This document shows positions 50,568 to 59,188 of a stretch of 64,000 bases of DNA, one piece after another. Source of the stretch: CAYJPV01 sp964372095. Lineage in GTDB: Bacteria > Acidobacteriota > Vicinamibacteria > Vicinamibacterales > JAKQTR01. A model generated the notes under the pieces. It was not told the DNA's origin. It searched no databases and saw nothing but the letters and a program-made list of their open reading frames with translations. Position 1 is the stretch's first letter, and each line of letters opens with the position of its first letter. The translations under genes and the position numbers were made by a program. The stretch spans positions 62,001 to 126,000 of the forward strand of contig CAYJPV010000010.1 in the NCBI GenBank assembly GCA_964372095.1, given 5' to 3'.

Positions 50568-52565
50568 ATGTTGCGGCGACGGTTCCCGCTCGGGATCGTG
50601 CTCCCGGTGTTCCTCATCGGCCTGGTTGGCGCGCTGGCCACGTTCCAGTACCGCTGGCTCGGGCAGGTGTCAGAGGCCGAACGCGAACAGCTGAGCCGCT
50701 CGCTGACGCAGCGCGCCCGCGAATTTACCGAAGATTTCGATCGCGAACTCACGCGGCTCTACTTTGCCCTGCAACTGTCCAGGCAGTCGGTGGCCGACCA
50801 GTCGTGGACCACGTTTGCCGAGGCGTACGACACCTGGCGGCGCGGCGCGCGCCATCCGCAGGTCGTGCGCGGCATCTACCTGGCGGACTGGGTCGGGCAG
50901 GATCTGGTGCTCCGGGCCTACGACGGTGCGGGACGGCGGTTTGCTGATGTTCCGCTGCCCGCCTGGCCGGCCGACCTGGAGCCGTTACGCCGGCAGTTCG
51001 AGAGCGACACCCCCGGGGTTCACGTGCCGGGCCCGCCGCCGCTGGCGACCGTTCGACAGCCGGCGTCGCCTGGCGGCGGCGCGCTCCAGGTGGTGGCAAT
51101 CGCCGTGTCGTCGTTCGCGGCGGACGTGCCGGCCCTGGTGATTCCCGTGGTCAATCAATCAGGCGGTGGCGCGGTGGCGACACCGATGGCGGCACCGGCT
51201 GGCCCGGTCCAGTCGTCGGCGGTGTTCCGGTGGATCGACGCCCGGCGATCGGCGGTCATTGTGCATCTGGACGACACGTACCTCTCCGAGACCGTGTTGC
51301 CGGCCCTGGCCGCCCGTCATTTTCCGGCTGACGGCGGCGATGCGTATCGGCTGGCCGTCACCGGGCCGTCCGGGGAGGTGAAGTACCAGCGTGGATTCGC
51401 GCCGGGCGCCGCCGCGGGCGTGGCACAGGCGGATGTCTCGATGGCGTTGTTCACGCTGCGTGTCGATCTGGTGCCGGATGTCCTGGGGCACGCCGAGACT
51501 GCAGTGGCGCGCAGCCCGGGCGGGGTGTCGGCCGCTCCTGGCAGCCCCGGGGCGGCCGGCAGGACCGTCACGACGGCACAGTACTCGTTCATCATCGCAT
51601 CCGATGCGAGGAACGGTACCGCACCGGGCGTGCGCGCCCGGATCCAGACGACGCGGCCGGCCTGGACCCTGCGGCTGCAGCACGCAGCGGGGTCGCTGGA
51701 TGCGGCCGTCTCGCGGGCGCGGCTGCGAAACCTGTGGCTGAGTTTCACGATCCTGGGCGTGCTGGCCGTGGGCATGCTGCTGGTGGTGCGAAACGCGCGC
51801 CGTTCCGAGCAACTGGCCGCTCGGCAGATGGACTTCGTGGCCACCGTGTCGCACGAATTGCGCACGCCCCTGGCCGTGATTCGATCGGCCGCGCAGAACC
51901 TGTCGGCCGGTGTCATTGCCGATCCGGCCCAGGCCCGCCGGTACGGCGAGTTGATCGACACCGAAGGACGCCGCCTGACCGACATGGTCGAGCAGGTGAT
52001 GGACTACGCGGGCCTCGAAGGCCAGCGCCGCGTGCGCTCGCCACGGCCTGTTGACGTCCTGTCGGTGGTCGAGGATGCGGCAACGTCGTGCCGGCCGGCC
52101 TGCGAGGCGGCGGGATGCACGCTCGAGGTCGACCTGGGTGAACCCGACGGAGACGTGCCTGCCGTGATGGGTGACGAGGCTGCCCTCGGCCGGGTCGTCG
52201 CCAACCTCATCACCAACGCCGCGAAACACGGTGCCGACGGCCGCTGGGTCGGCGTGAAGGTGTCGTCGTGTGAGGTGAAGAGCGGCCGCGAAGTGCAGGT
52301 GACCGTCAGTGATCGCGGCCGCGGCATCGAGCCGTCCGAGTTGTCACGGATCTTCGAGCCGTTCCGGCGCGGCCGGCATGCCGTCGAGCAACAGGTCCAC
52401 GGCAACGGCCTTGGCCTGAGCCTGGTCAAGCGTATCGTCGAGGCTCACGGCGGACGAGTGGCGGTGACGTCCACGCCGGGCGAAGGCGCCACGTTCGTGG
52501 TCTACCTGCCGGCGGTGCCCGAGTCCGGTGCCGTGAGCGACGCTGCGCAGGGCGCCACGCCATGA
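50568..52565 (+). CDS. Sensor histidine kinase
   Basis: 665 aa from the ATG at 50568. Two membrane helices (residues ~7-27 and ~398-417) flank a large periplasmic sensing region. The H-box is VATVSHELRTPLAVIRS with H429; the N-box reads NLITNAAKHG; the G-boxes are SDRGRGIEPSE and HGNGLGLSLVKRIVEAHGG. It autophosphorylates and passes phosphate to the response regulator, whose start overlaps its stop (ATGA at 52562-52565). The signal is unknown. Confidence 0.92.
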   Translation: MLRRRFPLGIVLPVFLIGLVGALATFQYRWLGQVSEAEREQLSRSLTQRAREFTEDFDRELTRLYFALQLSRQSVADQSWTTFAEAYDTWRRGARHPQVVRGIYLADWVGQDLVLRAYDGAGRRFADVPLPAWPADLEPLRRQFESDTPGVHVPGPPPLATVRQPASPGGGALQVVAIAVSSFAADVPALVIPVVNQSGGGAVATPMAAPAGPVQSSAVFRWIDARRSAVIVHLDDTYLSETVLPALAARHFPADGGDAYRLAVTGPSGEVKYQRGFAPGAAAGVAQADVSMALFTLRVDLVPDVLGHAETAVARSPGGVSAAPGSPGAAGRTVTTAQYSFIIASDARNGTAPGVRARIQTTRPAWTLRLQHAAGSLDAAVSRARLRNLWLSFTILGVLAVGMLLVVRNARRSEQLAARQMDFVATVSHELRTPLAVIRSAAQNLSAGVIADPAQARRYGELIDTEGRRLTDMVEQVMDYAGLEGQRRVRSPRPVDVLSVVEDAATSCRPACEAAGCTLEVDLGEPDGDVPAVMGDEAALGRVVANLITNAAKHGADGRWVGVKVSSCEVKSGREVQVTVSDRGRGIEPSELSRIFEPFRRGRHAVEQQVHGNGLGLSLVKRIVEAHGGRVAVTSTPGEGATFVVYLPAVPESGAVSDAAQGATP

Positions 52566-53242
52566 GACGTATCCTCCTCATCGAAGACGAACCCGGGCTC
52601 GTGCTGACGCTGACCGATCGTCTGCGGAGCGAAGGGTACGAGGTGGGCTCGGCCACGGACGGGGACGCCGGCCTGGCGCTCGCCGAACGCGACGCGTGGG
52701 ATGTCATCCTGCTGGACGTCATGCTGCCGGGCAAAGGCGGATTCGACGTCTGCCGCGACCTGCGGCAGCGGGGGATTGCCACACCGGTGATCATGCTGAC
52801 CGCCCGCGGGCAGGTGGTGGACAAGGTGCTCGGGCTGAAACTCGGCGCCGACGATTATCTGACCAAGCCCTTCGACATGATGGAACTGCTGGCGCGGGTC
52901 GAAGTGCAGCTTCGGCGCTCGGCGGCCTCGACGTCCGACCCCGTGCACCTCCGGTTCGGCGACGTGATCGTCGACACGCGGAAGGCCGAGGTGACACGCA
53001 ACGGCGCCGTCCTCGAGATGTCCGCCCGCGAATTCCTGCTGCTGAAGTACCTCATCGAGCATCGCGGCGAGACGCTCAGCCGCGAGCAACTCCTCAACGA
53101 CGTCTGGGGTTACCACTCGATGCCCTCCACGCGGACGGTGGATGTGCACGTGGCGTGGCTGCGCCAGAAGATCGAACCCAATCCCCGCCACCCCCAGTTC
53201 ATCCTCACGGTTCACGGGCTCGGGTACCGATTCGCGGGCTAG
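52562..53242 (+). CDS. OmpR/PhoB-family response regulator
   Basis: 226 aa. Receiver domain with acidic pocket (IEDEPG), phosphoacceptor D52 in LLDVMLPGKGG and Lys in YLTKPFDMMELL. The winged-helix DNA-binding domain includes EFLLLKYLIEHRGETLSREQLL, RTVDVHVAWLRQKIE and FILTVHGLGYRFAG. It is the cognate partner of the upstream kinase. Its TAG stop (53240-53242) is the CTAG that begins the heptamer array of the next element. Confidence 0.93.
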   Translation: MRRILLIEDEPGLVLTLTDRLRSEGYEVGSATDGDAGLALAERDAWDVILLDVMLPGKGGFDVCRDLRQRGIATPVIMLTARGQVVDKVLGLKLGADDYLTKPFDMMELLARVEVQLRRSAASTSDPVHLRFGDVIVDTRKAEVTRNGAVLEMSAREFLLLKYLIEHRGETLSREQLLNDVWGYHSMPSTRTVDVHVAWLRQKIEPNPRHPQFILTVHGLGYRFAG

Positions 53243-53294
53243 AGGCTAGGGGCTAGAGGCTAGAGGCTAGAGGCTAGAGGCTAGAGGCTAGAGG
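53239..53294 (+). repeat. CTAGAGG heptamer array
   Basis: Eight units in perfect phase: CTAGAGG, CTAGGGG, then six CTAGAGG. The first CTAG holds the response-regulator stop; the last holds the stop of the four-helix-bundle gene on the other strand. Confidence 0.92.
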
Positions 53295-53650
53295 GGAGGC
53301 CGCTCAAGGGCACGTGCGAGTCCATGCAGCGCGCGGCCGACTTCTGCAGCAAGCGCACGAACTGGCGAGAGTTCAGCTGGCATAGCCATACCGAGCCTCT
53401 CGGCGAGTTCAAGTTGCGTTTCAAGTTCGGCCTGGGAACCCAGGGCGATGCTGACGTGCTGCGCGTACGACGGACGGCTGCGACGATTGTGACCCTCGGC
53501 GATGTTGGAGGGGATCGAAACAGCCGCTCGGCGAATCTGAGAACAAAGCCCGAAGGCCTCAGTACGCGGAAACTGCGACGTCACCCGATAACACAACTCC
53601 ACGAGGTCCATCGCCTTGTTCCAGACTGTGAGGCGTTTGTGCCCGAACAT
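53288..53650 (-). CDS. Four-helix-bundle protein (S23/IVS-type), second copy
   Basis: 120 aa from the ATG at 53650 (MFGHKRLTVWNKAMDL), which matches the family's usual start; a longer reading to 53701 exists. Core motifs are FPRTEAFGLCSQIRRAA, VSIPSNIAEGHNRRSR and LGSQAELETQLELAERL. It shares the FGL-x-SQIRRAA and SIP-x-NIAEGH blocks with the copy at 46164 but is otherwise quite different, so the two are not a recent duplication. The TAG stop lies in the CTAGAGG array. Confidence 0.85.
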   Translation of the reverse strand: MFGHKRLTVWNKAMDLVELCYRVTSQFPRTEAFGLCSQIRRAAVSIPSNIAEGHNRRSRPSYAQHVSIALGSQAELETQLELAERLGMAMPAELSPVRALAAEVGRALHGLARALERPPL

Positions 53651-53701
53651 ACCCAGTCGCCCTCCTGACTTGCTGACGACCTTATGGAAGACCCATGCCA
53701 T

Positions 53702-53736
53702 CCCTGGCCTCTGGCCCGCAGCTTCTAGCCCCGGCT
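53702..53736 (-). repeat. Degenerate inverted heptamers at the right end of the second element
   Basis: CCCTGGC, CTCTGGC, CCGCAGC, TTCTAGC, CCCGGCT: five units in 7-bp phase and in the inverse orientation to the left array. Confidence 0.6.
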
Positions 53737-53759
53737 CGTGTTTGGCCTTGAAATCAAGT

Positions 53760-53774
53760 CTTACATCATGTAAG
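53760..53774. promoter_or_regulatory. Likely PadR operator
   Basis: CTTACATCATGTAAG is a perfect 15-bp palindrome with a single central base, 23 bp upstream of the PadR start. PadR-type repressors bind ATGT/ACAT dyads, so this is a good candidate for autoregulation. Confidence 0.65.
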
Positions 53775-53797
53775 TTATTGGTCGTCGCGTGCTGGCC

Positions 53798-54106
53798 ATG
53801 ACGAGATCTGCGAGACTCCCGACGCTCTCCTCCAAGGAACTGCTCATCCTGACCCTGCTGTCGGCGGGCGTCCCCATGTACGGTCTCGAACTGGTGGCGT
53901 CTTCGAGGGGGCAGCTCAAGCGAGGCACGGTCTACGTAACGCTCGGGCGCATGGAGGAGAAGGGCTACGTGGAGTCCACGGTCGAGGATCGCCGCCCGGG
54001 CGCTGCCGGCCTGCCGCGCCGTCTCTACGGGCCGACGGCGTTGGGACGCCGCGTGCTGGACGCGTGGACGCTCATGCGCTCAACGCTGGCATGGGGGACC
54101 GAGTGA
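53798..54106 (+). CDS. PadR-family transcriptional regulator
   Basis: 102 aa from the ATG at 53798. The winged helix reads SSKELLILTLLSAGVPMYGLEL, LKRGTVYVTLGRMEEKGYVES and RRLYGPTALGRRVLDAW. PadR proteins repress neighbouring permease or efflux genes and often their own. An ACAT/ATGT palindrome lies just upstream. Its stop shares one base with the start of the membrane gene (TGATG at 54104-54108), so the pair is co-expressed. Confidence 0.88.
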   Translation: MTRSARLPTLSSKELLILTLLSAGVPMYGLELVASSRGQLKRGTVYVTLGRMEEKGYVESTVEDRRPGAAGLPRRLYGPTALGRRVLDAWTLMRSTLAWGTE

Positions 54107-55101
54107 TGTCTGACGGACCTTCAGCGGGCAACCCTCCGGGGACTCGTACGCGCGCTTGGCTAGCCCGCCTCTGCGGCGACGATACGATGGCTCGAGTCGT
54201 GGACCCTTGCTTGGCAGACTTCCAACACGAGGCCAGGACCATCGGCCCGCGCACGCGCAGGCATCGGTGGATTGAGCTTCGCGTCCGCTGGGCTGTTGCG
54301 CTGGGATCGGCGCTGTGCCTCGATCTCGTCCTCCGCACGCGCCGGGATGACGGACGCGCGTCGAGTCTTCGCCCGTTCGTGTGGGCCGTGCTTGGATGCG
54401 GAACGGTCGTCCTGCTGCAAATCGGCGCGGTCATGACCAGAGTCCCACCAGGCGCGCTCGTCTACCTGTTGCCTTCAACGCTGGTGATCGGCCTGCCAGT
54501 CGGTGCGCTGCTGGGCGCGATGAGCGTGCCCCGGCGAATGGCCGGGCGACCAAGCGGAGGGGTGTGGGCGGGTGCCGTGCTCACGGTCGTGGCTTCGTGC
54601 GTCACGGCGGGCGTTCTTTGGTGGGCGGTGCCATCCGCCAACCAGGCGTACCGTGTGCGCGTGTGGGCGACATGGGCGCGCGGTGCGGGCGACGTTGCCC
54701 GGCCAGCTCCCGGTCCCAACGAGATGTCGATGAAAGAACTCAGGAACACAGTACTGCGCTACCGGGGAACGGGCATGCCGGCTCCTGCCATCGCCTACCA
54801 AATCGCCGCCCACAAGCGGCTATCCATTCCCGTCGGCTGTCTGGTGTTCGGGTGGCTCGGGACGGTCTTGGCGTCAACCCGGACGGCCCGTGAGACGGTG
54901 CGTCGCGTCGTGACCGTTGCGGTCGTGGTCTTCGCGTACTACGTACTCATCACCTGGGGTTCGAGGCGGGCAGAGGGACTCCACTTGTCGCCGGCCTTAG
55001 CTGTCTGGTTGCCGAACATCATCTTTGCGCTCTCGGCCACCTGCCTCATGCTGTGGAACTCCCTGACGGGACGAAGCAGGCAGGCGACCCCTAGCCCCTA
55101 G
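54106..55101 (+). CDS. Membrane protein with permease-prefix-like N-terminus and LptF/LptG-like C-terminus
   Basis: 331 aa from the ATG at 54106. Residues ~15-65 (ARLCGDDTMARVVDPCLADF, then RRHRWIELRVRWAVALGSAL) look like the prefix region found in PadR-linked permeases of this phylum. Several helices follow. The last ~120 residues (IAYQIAAHKRLSIPVGCLVF, GWLGTVLASTRTARET, YYVLITWGSRRAEG and AVWLPNIIFALSATCL) resemble the closing half of LptF/LptG-type permeases. A complete LptF/G would be larger and has a periplasmic beta-jellyroll, which I do not see. Its TAG stop is in a heptamer array. Confidence 0.6.
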   Translation: MSDGPSAGNPPGTRTRAWLARLCGDDTMARVVDPCLADFQHEARTIGPRTRRHRWIELRVRWAVALGSALCLDLVLRTRRDDGRASSLRPFVWAVLGCGTVVLLQIGAVMTRVPPGALVYLLPSTLVIGLPVGALLGAMSVPRRMAGRPSGGVWAGAVLTVVASCVTAGVLWWAVPSANQAYRVRVWATWARGAGDVARPAPGPNEMSMKELRNTVLRYRGTGMPAPAIAYQIAAHKRLSIPVGCLVFGWLGTVLASTRTARETVRRVVTVAVVVFAYYVLITWGSRRAEGLHLSPALAVWLPNIIFALSATCLMLWNSLTGRSRQATPSP

Positions 55102-55178
55102 CCTCTAGCCTCTAGCCTCTAGCCTCTAGCCTCTAGCCCCTAGCCCCTAGCCCCTAGCCCCTAGCCTCTGGCCCCCGG
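55088..55178 (-). repeat. 13-unit CCYCTAG heptamer array
   Basis: Thirteen 7-bp units, 91 bp: CCCCTAG x2, CCTCTAG x5, CCCCTAG x4, CCTCTGG, CCCCCGG. Phase is kept throughout. It is the inverse orientation of the array at 53239. The second unit supplies the TAG stop of the upstream membrane gene. Confidence 0.92.
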
Positions 55179-55226
55179 CCCGAGTACACTGCCGCAGCCT
55201 GCTCAGGGCAAGAGGAGACGTGTCAC

Positions 55227-57233
55227 ATGTCCCATGGCCTCGGTGATCCTGCGACGACCTCACTCCCCGAAAACGCCTATCAGAAACTGAAGCCCGGCGA
55301 GGTGTACCAGCCCATCGTCCCGGGCAGTTCCGTCATGCCGGAGACGACGTGGCGGTCGGTGTCGTGGGGCTTGTTCCTCTGCGTCCTCTTCACGGTGGCC
55401 TCGGCCTATTCAGGCCTCAAGGTGGGGCAGGTGATGGAGGCGGCCATCCCGATTTCGATTCTGGCCATCGGCCTGGCGCGCGTCTACAAGCGGCGGTCCA
55501 CGCTGCTCGAAAACGTCATCATCACCGGCATCGGCGGCACGTCCGGCGCGGTCGTAGCGGGTGCCATCTTCACGCTGCCAGCCCTCTACATCCTGCAGCT
55601 CGATCCGCACCCGGTGCAGACCGTGTTTATCTGCCTGGCAGGCGGCTGCATGGGCCTGCTGTTCCTCATTCCGCTCCGGCGTTACTTCGTACGCGAACGC
55701 CACGGCGACTTCCCGTATCCCGAAGCCACGGCCATCACCGAGGTGCTGGTGACGGGCGAGAAAGGCGGCTCACAGGCCAAGCTGCTACTGCAGGCCACGT
55801 TCCTCGCCGGCATCTACGACTTCTTCGTGACCACCTTTCAGGTGTGGAAGGAGTACATCGATTTCCAGTTCGTGCCTGTGGTGAAGAACCTGGCCGACAA
55901 AGCCCGGATTGCCACGAGCTTCGACGCGGTGGCCTTCATCCTGGGCCTCGGCTACGTCATGGGCCTGCGGTCGTCCATGATCCTGGTGTCGGGTGGCGTG
56001 CTGGCGAACTTCGTGCTCGTGCCCCTCATCTACATGATCGGCCACGCGTCGCCGGAGGTGTTGGTGGCCCCCGGCACGACGCCGATCGCCGAGATGACGG
56101 CCACCGAGATCTTCCGCGGCTACGTGCGCTTCATCGGCGTGGGCGCCATCGCCACGGCCGGCATCTTCGGCATCATCAAATCCCTGCGCATCGTTGCCGG
56201 CTCGTTCGGGATCGCGTTCAAGGCGTTCCGCGCCGGCAAGGTGGCCGGCGAAGAGCGGACGGACCGCGACATCCCCGTCCTGACGCTGCTTGTGGGCGTG
56301 ATTGTGGCGGCCCTTGGCGTCGCGGTCTTCTTCGGGAGCCTGACCCCATCGGTCACGGTGGTTGTGGCGGGCCTGGTGCTGACGTTCGTGTTCGCCTTCT
56401 TCTTCGCATCGGTCGCGGCCAACGCCATCGCCACGGTGGCGCGCAACCCGGTCTCCGGAATGACGATGCTGACGATCATCATCTCGTCGATCGTGCTGCT
56501 CAAGTTCGGGTTGTCGGGGCGATCGGGCATGTTCTTCGTGATGGCCATCGCCGGGATGGTCTGCACGGCGTTGTCGGTGTCGGGGCAGACGATCACGGAT
56601 CTGAAGACCGGCTACTGGCTGGGCTCGACACCGGCGGCGCAGCAGCGCGTCAAGTTCCTGGGCGTCGCGGCGTCGGCCATCGCGGCCGGGCTGGCCATCG
56701 TGATGCTGGCCCAGGCGTTCCAGTTCGGCGAAGCGGCGGTGGGCGACACGCGGCCGATTCTGGCGTCGCCCCAGGCGTCGATTATGAAGGCGCTCGTCGA
56801 AGGGTTCATGAGCCAGCAACCGGTGGCCTACACGTTGTTCGGCGCCGGCGTGATGATTGCGGTGCTCGTCGAGATGCTGGCCGTGCCGACGCTGGTCTTC
56901 GCCCTCGGGATGTACCTGCCGCTCGAGCTCAACCTGCCGGCCCTCGTGGGCGGCGCCATCGCGCACTACCTGAGCAAGCGGGCGGATGCGGCGAGCGGCC
57001 AGAAAGGGCAGCGAATTCGGGAACGCGGCGTCATCATCGCGTCCGGCTTCATGGCCGGTGGCGCGCTGGGCGGTGTCTTTGGCGCGGCGCTCCGGCTGTT
57101 CTCGTGGTATCGCGAAGACCTCGTGAAGACGCCGTTCTTTGACTACGATCCCGTTTCGCAGACGGTCTCGGCAGTGGGCTTCATCGCGTTGTGCGCGTAT
57201 CTGTGGTGGGACTCGACGAGGGACAGGGGCTAG
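55227..57233 (+). CDS. OPT-family oligopeptide transporter
   Basis: 668 aa with about 14-16 membrane helices. The N-terminus (PENAYQKLKPGEVYQPIVPG) leads into AYSGLKVGQVMEAAIPISIL, a hallmark of bacterial OPT proteins; later blocks include GGTSGAVVAGAIFTLPALYIL and PYPEATAITEVLVTGEKGG. OPT carriers import small peptides or metal-siderophore-like chelates by proton symport. In this peptidase-rich setting peptide import is likely. Its TAG stop begins the next heptamer array. Confidence 0.9.
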   Translation: MSHGLGDPATTSLPENAYQKLKPGEVYQPIVPGSSVMPETTWRSVSWGLFLCVLFTVASAYSGLKVGQVMEAAIPISILAIGLARVYKRRSTLLENVIITGIGGTSGAVVAGAIFTLPALYILQLDPHPVQTVFICLAGGCMGLLFLIPLRRYFVRERHGDFPYPEATAITEVLVTGEKGGSQAKLLLQATFLAGIYDFFVTTFQVWKEYIDFQFVPVVKNLADKARIATSFDAVAFILGLGYVMGLRSSMILVSGGVLANFVLVPLIYMIGHASPEVLVAPGTTPIAEMTATEIFRGYVRFIGVGAIATAGIFGIIKSLRIVAGSFGIAFKAFRAGKVAGEERTDRDIPVLTLLVGVIVAALGVAVFFGSLTPSVTVVVAGLVLTFVFAFFFASVAANAIATVARNPVSGMTMLTIIISSIVLLKFGLSGRSGMFFVMAIAGMVCTALSVSGQTITDLKTGYWLGSTPAAQQRVKFLGVAASAIAAGLAIVMLAQAFQFGEAAVGDTRPILASPQASIMKALVEGFMSQQPVAYTLFGAGVMIAVLVEMLAVPTLVFALGMYLPLELNLPALVGGAIAHYLSKRADAASGQKGQRIRERGVIIASGFMAGGALGGVFGAALRLFSWYREDLVKTPFFDYDPVSQTVSAVGFIALCAYLWWDSTRDRG

Positions 57234-57319
57234 AGGCTAGAGGCTAGAGGCTAGAGGCTAGAGGCTAGAGGCTTGGGGACATTCCTGCCTTTCCCTAGCC
57301 CCTAGTCCCTAGGCTCTAG
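57230..57319. repeat. Gene-less inverted heptamer element (90 bp)
   Basis: CTAGAGG x6, CTTGGGG, then a short centre (ACATTCC TGCCTTT), then CCCTAGC, CCCTAGT, CCCTAGG and CTCTAG in the opposite sense. All units remain in one 7-bp phase, and CTAG marks both ends. The arms would pair in RNA or single-stranded DNA. It looks like the two IVS-like elements without the inner gene. Confidence 0.8.
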
Positions 57320-57339
57320 CCTCTGAAGTGGAGCGTGAG

Positions 57340-59052
57340 ATGTCCGAGATCGTGAAGGGCGAGCCGCGTGGCGAGGTGCAGCTGCAGCTGACCGATGGCC
57401 GCATCTACGAAGCGCCGTTGGCGACGCCGTTGAAAGACGTGGCCCACGTGTCCGACCCTGGCGCGTCGCCGCCGGTTGTGGCGGCCATCGTCAACGGCCG
57501 GCTCCGCGAACTGACCTTTCCGGTCCGGCACGACTCGGAAGTGACGTGGCTGACATCGGGGACGACCGACGGCGTACGCATCTACCGCCGGTCGGTCGAG
57601 TTCCTGATGCTGGCGGCGGTGGACGAGGTGTTCCCGGGGGCCGAGGTGTGGGTGGAGCATTCGGCGACCACTGCTGCGGCCTACTACTGTGAAGTGCGCG
57701 GGCGCGTGCCCTTCACGCAGCGGGACCTGGCGGCCATCGATGCAAAGATGCGCGAGATCGTCGCGGCCGACGAGCCCATCGTCCGCCTGGTCACGCCGTC
57801 GGAAGACGCGCTCGTGCTGTTCGCCAACCGGGGCGAATCGGACAAGGTCGGCCTGTTCACCCACCGCGTGCGCGACGAAGTCATCCTGTACCGGCTCCGC
57901 GGGCGCCGCGACTACTTCCAGGGCTACATGGTCCCGTCGGCGGGGTGCCTCAAGCACTTCGCCCTGCACGCGTTCCCGACGGGATTCATGCTGCAGTTCC
58001 CCCACCAGCACAGCCCCGAAGAACTCGGTCCGATTACGCCATATCCCAAACTGTTCCACGTGTTCGAGGAACGTAGCGACCTGCTGGATCGCCTGGGCTT
58101 CCGGTCGGTCGGCACGCTCAACGACTTCATTCAGGAAGGGCGTGTCCGGCAGATTTCGCTTGTGGCCGAAGCCATGCACGAGGCCACGATTGCCCGCATC
58201 GCCGGCGAGATAGCCACGGCCCGCGGGCTGATCCGGGTTGTGCTCATCGCGGGACCGAGTTCATCGGGCAAGACCACGTTCTCGAAGCGCCTGTGGGTGC
58301 AGTTGCTGGCCAACGGCATCCGACCCATGCCCATCGCGCTCGACGACTATTTCGTGGACCGGGAGAAGACGCCGCGGGATGAGAAGGGCGACTACGACTA
58401 CGAAACGATTCGGGCCCTCGACCTCGATCGTTTCAACAGCGACCTGGCCTCGCTGATGCGCGGCGAGACGACGACGCTCCGCCGGTACAACTTCCTTACC
58501 GGAATGGGCGAAGTCGGCCATACGGTCACCCTCGAGCAGGACCACGTCCTCATCGTCGAGGGCATCCACGGCCTCAACCCAGCGCTGCTGCGCGACACCC
58601 CGAAGTCGCAGGTCTACCGGATCTATGCGTCGGCGCTGACGCCGTTGAACCTGGACCGCCACAACCGCGTGTCGTCAACCGACGTCCGGTTGCTCCGCCG
58701 GATCGTCCGGGATGCCGCCACGCGCGGGTACACGGCGCTCGACACGTTGCGGCGCTGGGATTCCGTCGTGCGCGGCGAGAAGCTGAACATCTTCCCCTAC
58801 CAGGAGAACGCGGACGCGATCTTCAACTCGTCGCTGGTCCACGAACTGGCCGTGCTCAAACCGTATGCGGAGCCGCTCCTCCTCCAGGTGCGGCCGTTCT
58901 CGGCATCGTTCATCGAGGCGAACCGGCTGCTGTCGTTCCTGCAATGGGTGAAACCCGCGCCGCACGACGTCGTGCCGGACAATTCGATCCTGCGCGAGTT
59001 CGTCGGCGGTTCGATCCTCGAGCACCTCACGATGTGGCCGGACAGGGACTAG
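57340..59052 (+). CDS. Nucleoside (uridine) kinase-like protein with TGS/SAD N-terminal region
   Basis: 570 aa from the ATG at 57340 (GGAG about 6 nt upstream). Residues ~1-230 contain a TGS-like start and a threonyl-tRNA-synthetase second-additional-domain-like part (VEHSATTAAAYYCEV, QRDLAAIDAKMREI). The kinase domain has a P-loop IAGPSSSGKTTFSKRL (K311), DDYFVDREKTPRD and IVEGIHGLNPALL. It should phosphorylate a nucleoside or similar small molecule; the N-terminal half recalls an editing or RNA-binding module. This combination is known in bacteria. Its TAG stop lies in a heptamer run. Confidence 0.82.
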   Translation: MSEIVKGEPRGEVQLQLTDGRIYEAPLATPLKDVAHVSDPGASPPVVAAIVNGRLRELTFPVRHDSEVTWLTSGTTDGVRIYRRSVEFLMLAAVDEVFPGAEVWVEHSATTAAAYYCEVRGRVPFTQRDLAAIDAKMREIVAADEPIVRLVTPSEDALVLFANRGESDKVGLFTHRVRDEVILYRLRGRRDYFQGYMVPSAGCLKHFALHAFPTGFMLQFPHQHSPEELGPITPYPKLFHVFEERSDLLDRLGFRSVGTLNDFIQEGRVRQISLVAEAMHEATIARIAGEIATARGLIRVVLIAGPSSSGKTTFSKRLWVQLLANGIRPMPIALDDYFVDREKTPRDEKGDYDYETIRALDLDRFNSDLASLMRGETTTLRRYNFLTGMGEVGHTVTLEQDHVLIVEGIHGLNPALLRDTPKSQVYRIYASALTPLNLDRHNRVSSTDVRLLRRIVRDAATRGYTALDTLRRWDSVVRGEKLNIFPYQENADAIFNSSLVHELAVLKPYAEPLLLQVRPFSASFIEANRLLSFLQWVKPAPHDVVPDNSILREFVGGSILEHLTMWPDRD

Positions 59053-59143
59053 GGACTGGGGGTTGGGGATTGGGGAAAGGCAAGAGACAGCGCCCGAGCG
59101 CCGAGCCCCGAGTCCCAAGCCCCGAGCCCCGGGTCCCGGAGCG
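59045..59143. repeat. Mixed heptamer arrays, G-rich then C-rich
   Basis: GGGACTA, GGGACTG, GGGGTTG, GGGATTG, GGGAAAG, GCAAGAG in 7-bp phase; then, after a short gap, CGAGCCC, CGAGTCC, CAAGCCC, CGAGCCC, CGGGTCC, CGGAGCG. The second half reversed is also G-rich (GGGCTTG and similar), so the pair is roughly inverted. The first unit supplies the kinase TAG stop. Confidence 0.82.
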
Positions 59144-59188
59144 TATAATCGCAGGGCTCACCCCGGTTGGACTCCAGCGGAGGAACTG

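Larger units (their letters stand above)
53239..53728. mobile_element. Second IVS-like element: four-helix-bundle gene between inverted heptamer arrays
   Basis: The left end is CTAGAGG CTAGGGG and so on; the right end, read inward on the other strand from 53728, is CTAGAAG CTGCGGG CCAGAGG CCAGGGA. Thus CTAG bounds both ends and the heptamers match in phase with a few changes, giving a degenerate inverted repeat. The inner gene is again a four-helix-bundle protein. The unit is about 490 bp. It looks like an older copy of the 463-bp element at 46164, with different heptamer sequence. Confidence 0.5.

Noticed and set aside
53239..53294. CRISPR array
   Set aside because: Units are 7 bp, contiguous and without spacers; no cas gene is present. 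It is a short-period tandem repeat.
55349..57142. 597-codon plus-strand open frame inside the OPT gene
   Set aside because: It is the +1 frame of a clear transporter gene, with a His/Arg-rich product and no family signature.
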